A DNA stretch of 57,932 nt from Paraplanobispora siamensis. Lineage in GTDB: Bacteria > Actinomycetota > Actinomycetes > Streptosporangiales > Streptosporangiaceae. The notes below the pieces were generated by a model. The model was not told the origin of the DNA. It worked only from the letters and a program-made list of their open reading frames with translations, and searched no databases. Location: NCBI RefSeq assembly GCF_016863175.1, contig NZ_BOOJ01000074.1, positions 1 through 57,932 of the forward strand, written 5' to 3'. The position numbers and the translations under genes are program-made. How positions within the stretch are numbered: the stretch's first letter is position 1; each line of letters opens with the position of its first letter. Positions 42,809-50,796 of this stretch are shown here, in pieces.

Positions 42809-44569
42809 ATGCGCTATCACGTTCTGGCCTGTGACTATGACGGCACGCTCTCGACCGAGGGCAAGGTCGACGACGACACCGTGGCCGCTCTGGAGCGCCT
42901 CGTGCGGTCCGGGCGGCGGCTGGTCATGGTCACCGGACGGGAGCTGGACGACCTCGCCTCCGTCTTCGATCGCTTCGACCTGTTCGAGCGGATCGTCGCC
43001 GAGAACGGGGCTCTGCTGCACGACCCGGCCAGGCAGGAGACCACCGCGCTGGCCGAGCCGCCGCCCCCGGAGTTCGCCGAGCGCCTGCGGGAGGCCGGCG
43101 TGCAGCCGCTCAGCGTCGGCTCGGTGATCGTGGCCACCTGGGAGCCGCACGGCGAGACCGTCCTGCGGACGATCCGCGAGCTCGGCCTCGAGCTTCAGGT
43201 GATCTTCAACAAGGGGGCGGTGATGGTCCTGCCGTCCGGCGTGAACAAGGCCACCGGCCTGACCGCCGCCCTCGGCGCGCTCGGCCTGTCGCCGCACAAC
43301 ACCGTCGGCGTCGGCGACGCCGAGAACGACCACGCCTTCCTGTCCGCGTGCGAGTGCTCGGTGGCCGTGGCCAACGCCCTGCCCGCGGTCAAGGAGCGCT
43401 GCGACGTGGTGACCGGCCAGCCGCGCGGGGCCGGCGTCACCGAGCTCGTCGACCGGATCCTCGACGACGACCTCGCCGGCGTCGACCCCGGACGCCACCA
43501 CCTGCCGCTCGGCACCGCCGAGGACGAGGAGCAGGTACGGCTGCCGCCGTACGGCACGCGCGCGATGATCGCCGGCCCCTCCGGCAGCGGCAAGTCCACG
43601 ACCACCGCAGCCCTGCTCGAACGCGTCTCCCAGGCCGGTTACCAGTTCTGCCTGATCGATCCCGAGGGGGACTACACCGACGGCATCGAGGACGCCGTCG
43701 TGCTGGGCGACGCCCGTCGCGCCCCCACCGAGGAGGAGATCGTCCAGGTACTCGACGACCCGGAGCGGAACGTCGTGGTCAACCTGCTGGGGGTGCCGCT
43801 GGACGACCGGCCGGGCTTCTTCGAGACGCTCCTGCCGCGCCTGGCGGCGATCCAGGCCAAGTGCGGGCGTCCCTCCTGGCTCATCGTCGACGAGGCCCAC
43901 CACATGATGCCCGAGGGGTTCAGGGCGGAGTCGGTGGAGCTGCTGCGTCAGTTCGGGGGCCTGCTGCTGATCACCGTCCACCCCTCCCTGGTCGGCGAAC
44001 CGGTGCTGGGGGCGCTGAACACCGTCGTCGCGGTGGGGGAACGGCCCGGCGAGGTCCTGACCACCTTCGCCTCCGCGGCCGGGCAGGCCGACGAGCAGGG
44101 CGACGGGCAGACCGACGAACAGACCGGCACCCCGCTCGACGGGCTGCCCGACGACCTGCCCACGGGAGAGTTCCTTCTGCTGCGGCTGTCCGGTGAACCG
44201 GTCCGGGCACGCCTGATACCGCCGGAGGGCGAGCGGCAGCGGCACCGCCGCAAGTACGCGGCCGGCGACCTGGGAGAGGAGAACAGCTTCTACTTCCGCG
44301 GCCCGCAGGAGGCGCTGAATCTGCGGGCGGGCAACCTGACGGCGTTCTGCCAGCTGGCGGAGGGCGTCGACGACGGCACCTGGGAGTACCACCTGGGCCG
44401 GGGCGACTACTCCCGCTGGATGGCCGGAAGCGTCAAGGACGAGGAGCTGGCGGCCGAGGTGGCCGAGGTCGAGAAGGCGGGCGGATCCGCCGACGAGACC
44501 AGGCGCCGGGTGGGCGAGCTCATCGAGAACCGCTACACCGCCCCCGCCGAGCCGGGCGGCGGTTTGTGA
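42809..44569 (+). CDS. HAD phosphatase fused to a HerA/FtsK-like P-loop ATPase
   Basis: A 586-residue fusion. Residues 1-225 form a HAD-IIB (Cof-type) phosphatase: D9xD11 in 'ACDYDGTLS', 'MVTGREL', and 'GVGDAENDHAFL'. Residues 245-430 form a P-loop ATPase with Walker A 'GPSGSGKST' (256-264) and Walker B 'WLIVDEAHHM' (357-). A C-terminal helical part (about 450-586) has no clear family. Such fusions are uncommon. Role unknown; a nucleotide or sugar-phosphate sensor coupled to a motor is one guess. ATG 42809. Confidence 0.88.
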   Translation: MRYHVLACDYDGTLSTEGKVDDDTVAALERLVRSGRRLVMVTGRELDDLASVFDRFDLFERIVAENGALLHDPARQETTALAEPPPPEFAERLREAGVQPLSVGSVIVATWEPHGETVLRTIRELGLELQVIFNKGAVMVLPSGVNKATGLTAALGALGLSPHNTVGVGDAENDHAFLSACECSVAVANALPAVKERCDVVTGQPRGAGVTELVDRILDDDLAGVDPGRHHLPLGTAEDEEQVRLPPYGTRAMIAGPSGSGKSTTTAALLERVSQAGYQFCLIDPEGDYTDGIEDAVVLGDARRAPTEEEIVQVLDDPERNVVVNLLGVPLDDRPGFFETLLPRLAAIQAKCGRPSWLIVDEAHHMMPEGFRAESVELLRQFGGLLLITVHPSLVGEPVLGALNTVVAVGERPGEVLTTFASAAGQADEQGDGQTDEQTGTPLDGLPDDLPTGEFLLLRLSGEPVRARLIPPEGERQRHRRKYAAGDLGEENSFYFRGPQEALNLRAGNLTAFCQLAEGVDDGTWEYHLGRGDYSRWMAGSVKDEELAAEVAEVEKAGGSADETRRRVGELIENRYTAPAEPGGGL

Positions 44570-44654
44570 GCCCTGGTGGGACATCTGGGCCATTTTCCGT
44601 AATGATCACAAAAAGGACGATCCTAACTCTCCGATAGGTGGTGCCCAACTCAGC

Positions 44655-44672
44655 GTTGGTGTAAAGATGTGC
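44655..44672 (+). promoter_or_regulatory. Conserved start block of sigma gene 2 (TGGTGTAAAGATGTGC)
   Basis: Same 16 bases as at 7912-7927, covering the GTG start of the second sigma gene. Conserved although neighbouring upstream sequence is not. Confidence 0.55.
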
Positions 44673-45220
44673 CCTGCCGCATCCCCGAGAGCCGGCTGGA
44701 GAGCGTGAAAACCAACAATGATCAGATCCTGGCCGAGGAGCTGTACCAGGAGTTCGGAGCCCCCCTCCTCCGGCACGCGCTGAGGAGCACCGGCGGCGAC
44801 CTGCAGTGGGCCGAGGACGTCGTTCAGGAGACGCTCCTGCGGGCCTGGCGCAACGCCGGCAATCTGCGCCGCGAGCGCGGCCTGCTGTGGGCCTGGCTCC
44901 TGACCGTCGCCCGCCGCGTCATCATCGACGACCGCCGCAGGCGCGGCGTCCGGCCGCAGGAGACCGAGCCGCCCGACGCCGACGCCGTCCCCTCCCCCGA
45001 CGGAGCCGATCGGGCACTGGAGGCGATGATCGTTTCCGAGGCGCTCCGGCAGCTGTCCCCGGAACACCGGGAGGCGATAGAGCAGACTTACCTACGGGAC
45101 CGTACGATTGGTGAAGCGGCGGAGATCCTCGGGGTCCCGCCCGGCACGGTCAAGTCCCGGCTCTACTACGGGATCCGGGCTCTGCGCGGGATCCTGAAAG
45201 AGAAAGGTGTCGCGAGCTGA
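44669..45220 (+). CDS. ECF-type RNA polymerase sigma factor (paralogue 2)
   Basis: A 183-residue sigma factor closely similar to the one at 7924: 'YQEFGAPLLRHALRSTGGDL', 'WAEDVVQETLLRAWRNAG', 'LSPEHREAIEQTYLRDRTIG' and the region 4 helix 'GVPPGTVKSRLYYGIRALRG'. The GTG at 44669 occupies the same place in the conserved block; the stop overlaps the anti-sigma ATG. Likely target genes include its own promoter and perhaps those of the first pair. Confidence 0.92.
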   Translation: MPCRIPESRLESVKTNNDQILAEELYQEFGAPLLRHALRSTGGDLQWAEDVVQETLLRAWRNAGNLRRERGLLWAWLLTVARRVIIDDRRRRGVRPQETEPPDADAVPSPDGADRALEAMIVSEALRQLSPEHREAIEQTYLRDRTIGEAAEILGVPPGTVKSRLYYGIRALRGILKEKGVAS

Positions 45221-45432
45221 TGTCCGCCCCCTCGCACGACGTGCATGAAGACGTGGCGGCATACGCCCTCGGCGTCCTCGACGAAGCCGACCACCGGGCC
45301 TTCGAGCGCCACCTGATGTCGTGTGAGGGCTGCCAGGCCGAACTGCGGGAGATGAGCGAGATCCCCGGCCTGCTCGACGCACTGCGGGACGACCGCTCCG
45401 ACACCCTCAGCGGTGACCACACCCCGCGCTGA
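45220..45432 (+). CDS. Short zinc-finger (ZAS) anti-sigma factor, paralogue 2
   Basis: A 70-residue protein with H9, H31-x3-C35-x2-C38 ('HLMSCEGC'). It is as short as the first copy and has no membrane segment. It should bind its own sigma; cross-binding with the paralogous sigma is possible because sequences are nearly alike. Confidence 0.88.
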   Translation: MSAPSHDVHEDVAAYALGVLDEADHRAFERHLMSCEGCQAELREMSEIPGLLDALRDDRSDTLSGDHTPR

Positions 45433-45528
45433 TCCCCGGGCGGACAGACGGCGCCCTCCGCGGGACACACCGGCCGCGATCCTCTGCGGCTGAGGCGCCC
45501 GGGAAAGACAAGACTGCTCTTTTCGCGC

Positions 45529-45568
45529 GTGCCCTCCTAGATTCCCGGCAGGGTCTCGAGGAGGGCAC
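45529..45568 (+). promoter_or_regulatory. RBS-occluding hairpin before the amidase
   Basis: GTGCCCTCCT (45529-45538) pairs perfectly with AGGAGGGCAC (45559-45568), which holds the amidase ribosome-binding site and ends one base before ATG. Inside, AGA pairs TCT and CCC pairs GGG around a GGCA loop, so the stem extends. The site would be buried in the RNA unless opened by a ligand, protein, or ribosome. Confidence 0.7.
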
Positions 45569-45569
45569 T

Positions 45570-46997
45570 ATGACACGGTTGTGGGCACTGGGCGCGCAGG
45601 ATCTGGCGGAGATGATCCGGAGCGGGGAGATCTCCTGCCGGGAGGTCGTCGAAGCGCATCTCCGGCGGATCGACGAGGTCAACCCGCTGGTGAACGCCGT
45701 CACGGTCACGCTGGGGGAGGACTCCCTCGCGGCGGCGGACGCGGCCGACCGGGCGCGGGCGCGCGGCGGGGCGACCGGCCCGCTGTGCGGTGTGCCGATG
45801 ACGGTCAAGGAGAACGTCGACGTCGCGGGATCGGCCACGACCCTGGGGATCGCCGCCCTGCGGGAGGCGACCGCGTCCGCCGACGCGCCCTTCGTCGCAG
45901 AACTGCGCGCGGCGGGGGCGATCCCGATCGGTCGGACGAACATGCCCGAGTTCGGCATGCGCTGGCACACCGACAACGCGCTGTACGGCGCGACGGTCAA
46001 CCCCTGGTCCGCCGACCATACGCCGGGCGCCTCCAGTGGCGGGGAGGCGGCCGCGGTGGCGACGGGGATGTCCCCGCTGGGGATCGGGAACGACGGCGCG
46101 GGTTCACTGCGCTGGCCCGCCCAGTGCTGCGGTGTCAGCGCGTTGAAGCCCTCGCTGGGCAGGGTCGCCCAGACAGGGGAACGGGCGGGGCCGACTCCCT
46201 TCGCCTTCCAGTTGCTCGCCGTCCACGGCCCCCTCGCCCGGCGCGTGCGGGACCTGCGCCTGGCCTTCCACCACATGTGCGACCGGTCCGGCGGCGATCC
46301 GTGGCACGCCCCGGTGCCCCTGTACGGCCCGCCGGTGCCGGCCCCGGTGCGGGTGCGCGTCGTGACCGACGTCGGCGGCGCCCGCCTGGCCCCGGAGGTG
46401 GCGGACGCCCTGAAGCGCGCGGCGGCGGCCCTGGCCGACGCGGGCTATCTCGTGGAGGAGGGCGAGGCCCCGGCCCTCACCCGCGCGAGCGAGGTCTACA
46501 CGCAGATCATGTCGGAGTACGGCCGCGTGCACCGCGACCAGCCGCCCGTCGAGACGATCGCCTCGCCCGGGTTCGTGCGTTTCTGGCAGCTCTACGAGCC
46601 GATCTGGGCGCGAGCCGCCGGAGAGCGGGCGTTCGACCCGATGATGGAGCGGGCGTCCATCGCCCGGCTGTGGAGCACGTGGATGAGCCACGCCCCGCTG
46701 GTACTCGCGCCGATCCGCACCCGCCCGGCCTTCCGCGTCGGGTCGGACCTCGACCCCGGCTGGCTGGCCGACTGGCCGGAGACCATGCGCATGGTCGTGG
46801 CGGTCAATCTTCTCGGCCTGCCCGCGGTCGCCGTACCCGTCGGACAGGCCGGCGGTCTGCCGCAGGCCGTACAGCTCATCGCCCCGAGATTCCGCGAGGA
46901 CCTGTGCCTGGACGCCGCCGAGGCACTGGAGTCGGCCCTCGGCCCCCTCACCCCGATCGACCCGCCCCGGCAGCCGGACGCCGGGGCGCGTGGGTGA
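45570..46997 (+). CDS. Amidase-signature-family amidase
   Basis: A 475-residue amidase. The Lys-Ser-Ser triad can be placed: Lys in 'MTVKENVDVAG', cis-serine in 'TPGASSGGEAAAVA', nucleophile in 'GNDGAGSLRWPA'. The usual 'GGSIR' is replaced by 'GAGSLR'. Length normal. It hydrolyses an amide of unknown nature. ATG 45570 behind GAGGAGG, which is masked by a stem (45529-45568). Confidence 0.9.
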   Translation: MTRLWALGAQDLAEMIRSGEISCREVVEAHLRRIDEVNPLVNAVTVTLGEDSLAAADAADRARARGGATGPLCGVPMTVKENVDVAGSATTLGIAALREATASADAPFVAELRAAGAIPIGRTNMPEFGMRWHTDNALYGATVNPWSADHTPGASSGGEAAAVATGMSPLGIGNDGAGSLRWPAQCCGVSALKPSLGRVAQTGERAGPTPFAFQLLAVHGPLARRVRDLRLAFHHMCDRSGGDPWHAPVPLYGPPVPAPVRVRVVTDVGGARLAPEVADALKRAAAALADAGYLVEEGEAPALTRASEVYTQIMSEYGRVHRDQPPVETIASPGFVRFWQLYEPIWARAAGERAFDPMMERASIARLWSTWMSHAPLVLAPIRTRPAFRVGSDLDPGWLADWPETMRMVVAVNLLGLPAVAVPVGQAGGLPQAVQLIAPRFREDLCLDAAEALESALGPLTPIDPPRQPDAGARG

Positions 46998-46999
46998 GG

Positions 47000-47272
47000 T
47001 CAGGCGGTGGGGAACGGGCCCTGGTACTCGGTGTAGTCGGAGACGCCGTCGCCGTTGAGGTCGACGCGGACCTCGTCGACGTAGCCGTCGCCGTTGTGGT
47101 CGAGGTAGACCACGTCGGTCACACCGTCGTGGTTGACGTCGTAGCGCTCCTCGTTGGCGACGTAGTCACCGTCGGTGTCGATCAGCTGGGCGTCGGTGCC
47201 GCCGTCGCCGTCGTAGTCGACGTAGTCGGTGGTGGTGACGTTGAACTCGCCGCTCGCGAAGTCGCCGCTCAT
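47000..47272 (-). CDS. Small acidic protein with DxDGD calcium-loop repeats
   Basis: A 90-residue protein without signal peptide. It contains five acidic loops: 'DYDGDGGTD', 'DTDGDYVANEE', 'DVNHDGVTDVV', 'DHNGDGYVDEV' and 'DLNGDGVSDYTE'. These resemble EF-hand/dockerin calcium loops, but spacing of about 12-14 residues and absence of helices suggest a beta-strand, repeat-type calcium binder. ATG 47272. It converges on the amidase. Confidence 0.8.
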   Translation of the reverse strand: MSGDFASGEFNVTTTDYVDYDGDGGTDAQLIDTDGDYVANEERYDVNHDGVTDVVYLDHNGDGYVDEVRVDLNGDGVSDYTEYQGPFPTA

Positions 47273-47429
47273 TTTCAGGGTCTCCGTTCTGTTTGTGTGG
47301 GTTCGTCAGATAAGAGGAGGGATCCGCAGGGTTTGTTACAGCGACTTCCAAGATTTTTCCGGGGCGCCCCGATGGGCGGGTCGGCCCCTTCCCCCTGGCA
47401 TCCGTGATCTTTTCTGTCACTATGAGGGC

Positions 47430-47963
47430 GTGCCTGTCCTTCGCCTGATGCGCGCCGCGGTGTTCGCGGTCGTGTGCGTGACGGCGTCGCTGGGCATGCA
47501 CCTGCTGGCCGGTGGGGCCGCCGTCGACCCGGTGGCGCCGGCCGCGGCCGTACCGCCGGTCATGGGCGGGGCGTTCGTCCTGGCCCGCCGCCGGCGCGGG
47601 CTGGGCACCCTGCTGGGCGCCAGTTTCGTCACCCAGTACGGCCTGCACCACCTGCTGTCGGCGTCCGCGGTGGAGCGGTCGCTCATCACCGACCACCAGC
47701 ACGGCGGCCTTGCGGCCATGGTCGCGGCCCACGCGGCCACGGCGTTGCTGTCGGCCTACTGGCTGGAGCGCGGCGAGAGCGCTCTGGCGATGCTGGTGCA
47801 CCTGCTGCTCGCCTCGGTCCTGATCCTGCTGGCCTGGTGCCCGCCCGTCCTGCGACCCGTCCCCCGGCAGGTCTCCCGGGACGGCGTGCCGTCACTCGTC
47901 ACCCGGCTGCTGGCCGCGGTCGTCTCCCGGCGCGGGCCGCCGGTGGGGTTCTCCGTCATCTGA
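47430..47963 (+). CDS. Predicted membrane protein of unknown function
   Basis: A 177-residue protein with about four hydrophobic segments ('MRAAVFAVVCVTASLGMHLL', 'AAAVPPVMGGAFVLA', 'LGASFVTQYGLHHLLS', 'HLLLASVLILLAWCPP'). Several histidines lie next to or in the helices. I do not recognise the family. The GTG at 47430 is chosen; an ATG at 47448 has no ribosome-binding site. It precedes a PepSY-domain gene by 187 bases. Confidence 0.6.
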   Translation: MPVLRLMRAAVFAVVCVTASLGMHLLAGGAAVDPVAPAAAVPPVMGGAFVLARRRRGLGTLLGASFVTQYGLHHLLSASAVERSLITDHQHGGLAAMVAAHAATALLSAYWLERGESALAMLVHLLLASVLILLAWCPPVLRPVPRQVSRDGVPSLVTRLLAAVVSRRGPPVGFSVI

Positions 47964-48150
47964 TTCCCGGTTCCCGGCCTCCGGATCCGTGGCCGGCCGT
48001 ACCGCGCGTGAGCGTACGGCCCGCCGCCGCGTACCCGTCTGAGCGCACGGCCCGCCGCCTACCGCGGCCCTTTCACCGACCCTGTGAACCCCGCGCCGGG
48101 GCGGTGCGTACCTGAGCGTGCGCGCGCCCCCCGCGAACGGAGAACCTGTC
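47964..48150. other. Intergenic region with GC-rich direct repeats
   Basis: The 187 bases between the membrane protein and the PepSY gene hold two copies of a TGAGCGNACGGCCCGCCGCC unit. No gene is visible. Confidence 0.6.
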
Positions 48151-49500
48151 ATGACCTCTGACGTGCAAGAGCTCCAGTCCGCTCCCGAGAGAACCCCCCG
48201 CCCCGCCACCTGGCCGGCGCTGCGCGCACTGGTGCTGCGCCTGCACTTCTACGCCGGCGTCCTCGTCGCCCCCTTCCTGCTGGTGGCCGCCACCACGGGC
48301 CTGCTGTACGCCGCCTCCTTCCAGATCGAGAAGATCGTCTACACGCACGAGCTGAACGCTCCGGCCGGGCGGGACATGCTCCCGCTGAGCCGGCAGATCG
48401 CCGCCGCCCGGGCCGTCCATCCGCAGGGCACCATCGGCGCGGTACGGCCCGCGGCCGAGCCGGGCACGACCACCCGGGTCCTGCTGGACGCGCCGGACCT
48501 GCCCGAGTCCACCCGGCTGGCGGTCTTCGTCGATCCGCACACCGGCCAGGTGCGCGGGGCGCTGGAGAGCTACGGCAGCTCGGGTGCGCTGCCCGTGCGG
48601 GCCTGGATCTCCACCTTCCACCGGCACCTGCACCTGGGCGAGCCCGGCCGCCTGTACAGCGAGCTGGCCGCCAGCTGGCTGTGGGTGGTCGCGCTCGGCG
48701 GGGCGGTGCTGTGGCTGAGCCACCGCCGCCGCGCGCTGCGGCCCGACCGCAGGGCGCGGGGCCTGCGCCGGACCCTGTCCTGGCACGGCTCGGTCGGCCT
48801 GTGGATCACCGTGGGCCTGCTGTTCCTGTCGGCGACCGGACTGACCTGGTCGAACTACGCCGGGGCGAACGTCGACAAGATCCAGACCGCGCTCGGCTGG
48901 ACCACCCCGTCCCTGTCGTCCGGGGGCGGGGACCACTCCGGCCACACCGGGCACGGCGGCGGCACCGCGACCACGGCCGACGCCGACCGGATCGTGCGGG
49001 CGGCGCAGGGCGCCGGGCTGTCCGGCCCGCTGGAGATCGTCTGGCCTGCCGAGCCCGGCGCCGCCTTCACGGTCAAGGAGATGGACCGCGAGTGGCCCCA
49101 GCGCAACGACCAGGTCGCCGTCGACGAGGCCACCGGGGAAGTGGTCGGGGAGCTGCGCTTCGCGGACTTCCCGCTGGCGGCCAAGCTGATCCGCTGGGGC
49201 ATCGACGGGCACATGGGCGTGCTGTTCGGCGTGGTGAACCAGATCCTGCTGATGGCGCTCGCGGTCGGCCTGATCTCGCTGATCGTGTGGGGCTACCGGA
49301 TGTGGTGGCTGCGCCGCCCGACCCGGGGGTTCGCCGCTCCCCCCGCCCGCGGCGGCGGGCGGGCGGTGCCGCTGACCGTGCTGGCGCCCGTGGGCGCGGT
49401 CGCGATCGCGGTGGGGGTGTTCATCCCGCTGCTGGGGATCTCCCTGCTGGCGTTCCTGGCCGTCGACATGGTGCTGGGCCGGGTCAGGGCCGGGCGCTGA
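48151..49500 (+). CDS. PepSY-associated transmembrane protein
   Basis: A 449-residue protein with four main membrane segments in the PepSY_TM pattern: 'LHFYAGVLVAPFLLVAATTG', 'HRHLHLGEPGRLYSELAASW', 'LSWHGSVGLWITVGLLFLSA' and 'ILLMALAVGLISLIVWGYRM'. An outer domain (about 65-135 and 250-350) includes 'GGGDHSGHTGHGGG', a metal-binding-like stretch. PepSY_TM proteins are associated with iron or copper uptake and with respiratory electron transport. ATG 48151 behind GGAG. Confidence 0.9.
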   Translation: MTSDVQELQSAPERTPRPATWPALRALVLRLHFYAGVLVAPFLLVAATTGLLYAASFQIEKIVYTHELNAPAGRDMLPLSRQIAAARAVHPQGTIGAVRPAAEPGTTTRVLLDAPDLPESTRLAVFVDPHTGQVRGALESYGSSGALPVRAWISTFHRHLHLGEPGRLYSELAASWLWVVALGGAVLWLSHRRRALRPDRRARGLRRTLSWHGSVGLWITVGLLFLSATGLTWSNYAGANVDKIQTALGWTTPSLSSGGGDHSGHTGHGGGTATTADADRIVRAAQGAGLSGPLEIVWPAEPGAAFTVKEMDREWPQRNDQVAVDEATGEVVGELRFADFPLAAKLIRWGIDGHMGVLFGVVNQILLMALAVGLISLIVWGYRMWWLRRPTRGFAAPPARGGGRAVPLTVLAPVGAVAIAVGVFIPLLGISLLAFLAVDMVLGRVRAGR

Positions 49501-49512
49501 CCGCCCGGCTTT

Positions 49513-50796
49513 CTATCCCCGGCTCGCCGCGGCACGCCGTACGGCCCCGCCGCGCTCCTCGTCCAGGACGCCCTGATAGACGGCGAGCGTCTCCTCGGCG
49601 GTGCGGGCCCAGCTCAGCCGCTCGCGGACGAACCGTCCCCCCTCGGCCGCGAGCGACTCCCGCGCCGCCGGGTCCGCCATGATCTCGATCACGGCCCTGG
49701 CGATGTCGCCCGGATCGTCCCCGCGCACGAAACGCGCCGCGGGGCGGTCCGGGTCGCCGAGGAAGACCCGGGAGAACCCGTGGCCGAGGATCACCGGCTT
49801 CCCCATGGCCATGGCCTCGGTCGCCACCAGGCCGAACGGCTCGAACAGCGACGGGAAGACGCACAGGTCGGCCATCTCGTAGTACTCCGGCAGGTCCTCG
49901 CCGCCGACCCACCCGCCCGAGGTGCGCACGTGCCCGGTCAGCCCCGCCTCGGTGACGATCCGCCGCACGCCCTCCTCGTCGCCCTCGCCGACGATCACCA
50001 GGCGCAGGCCGGGCACCGCGGCGGTGATCCTCGGCATGGCCTCCAGCAGCTGGTAGATCCCCTTCTGCCGCTCGATCCTGCCGACGAACAGCAGGACCGG
50101 GTCGCCGGGGCCGAGGCCGAGCCGGACGCGCAGGTCGCGGGCGCGCGCCGACAGGTCGTGCCCGCCCGGCGGGCCTTCGGCGAGCAGCCGTTCGAAGGTC
50201 CCGCCCAGGCAGACGACCTCCAGCGACGAGCGGTCCCAGCCGGCGGCGGCCAGCCGGTCGCGCACCTCCGGGGTGGGGACCACGATCCTGCGGGCGACCC
50301 GGGCCAGCCACCGCTCCACGGCGGCGAACAGCCCCCGCGTCCCCGGGGCTCCCGGCCGGCGGTCGACGCCGTACTCGGTGGTGTGCACGTGGAAGACGAC
50401 CGGCAGCCGCAGCAGATAGTGGCACAGGAGACCGGACAGGAAGTTGGTGGAGTCGTGCACCGCCACCACGTCGGGCCGCCCGTCCCGCCCGGCCGCGCGC
50501 AGGCGCAGGAAGTAGCGCCAGTTGCCGGCCACGACGTTCAGCGTGAGCAGGGCGAAGTCGAGCCTGCGGGTGCGGTTGAGCCGCCGGCGGCGGCTGATCG
50601 CGCCGTGGACCCGGCCCATGGGGCGGTGCACGGTCATGCCCGCGACGTGCTCGAAGACCGGCAGGCGGCCGTCGTTGAGCGTGAAGACGCTTATCCGGTG
50701 GCCGTCGGCCATGCGGGGGGCGACCTCCGCGATGTAGCGGCCGAGCCCCGCGGTGATGTTCGGCGGGAACTGGGTGATGATGTGCGCGATCTTCAT
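49513..50796 (-). CDS. GT4 family glycosyltransferase (last gene of the glycan operon)
   Basis: A 427-residue GT-B fold retaining glycosyltransferase. 'FPPNITAGLGRYIAEVAPRM' is the glycogen-synthase-type N-terminal loop and the C-terminal domain has 'LLFVGRIERQKGIYQLLEAM' and 'CVFPSLFEPFGLVATEAMAMG' (EX7E). It adds a sugar to a growing glycan, donor unknown. The ATG at 50796 overlaps the flippase stop by ATGA. Confidence 0.93.
   Translation of the reverse strand: MKIAHIITQFPPNITAGLGRYIAEVAPRMADGHRISVFTLNDGRLPVFEHVAGMTVHRPMGRVHGAISRRRRLNRTRRLDFALLTLNVVAGNWRYFLRLRAAGRDGRPDVVAVHDSTNFLSGLLCHYLLRLPVVFHVHTTEYGVDRRPGAPGTRGLFAAVERWLARVARRIVVPTPEVRDRLAAAGWDRSSLEVVCLGGTFERLLAEGPPGGHDLSARARDLRVRLGLGPGDPVLLFVGRIERQKGIYQLLEAMPRITAAVPGLRLVIVGEGDEEGVRRIVTEAGLTGHVRTSGGWVGGEDLPEYYEMADLCVFPSLFEPFGLVATEAMAMGKPVILGHGFSRVFLGDPDRPAARFVRGDDPGDIARAVIEIMADPAARESLAAEGGRFVRERLSWARTAEETLAVYQGVLDEERGGAVRRAAASRG

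Noticed and set aside
45529-45568. Hairpin taken as a terminator for the anti-sigma gene
   Set aside because: It is 97 bases after that stop, lacks a T-run, and its 3' arm is exactly the amidase ribosome-binding site.
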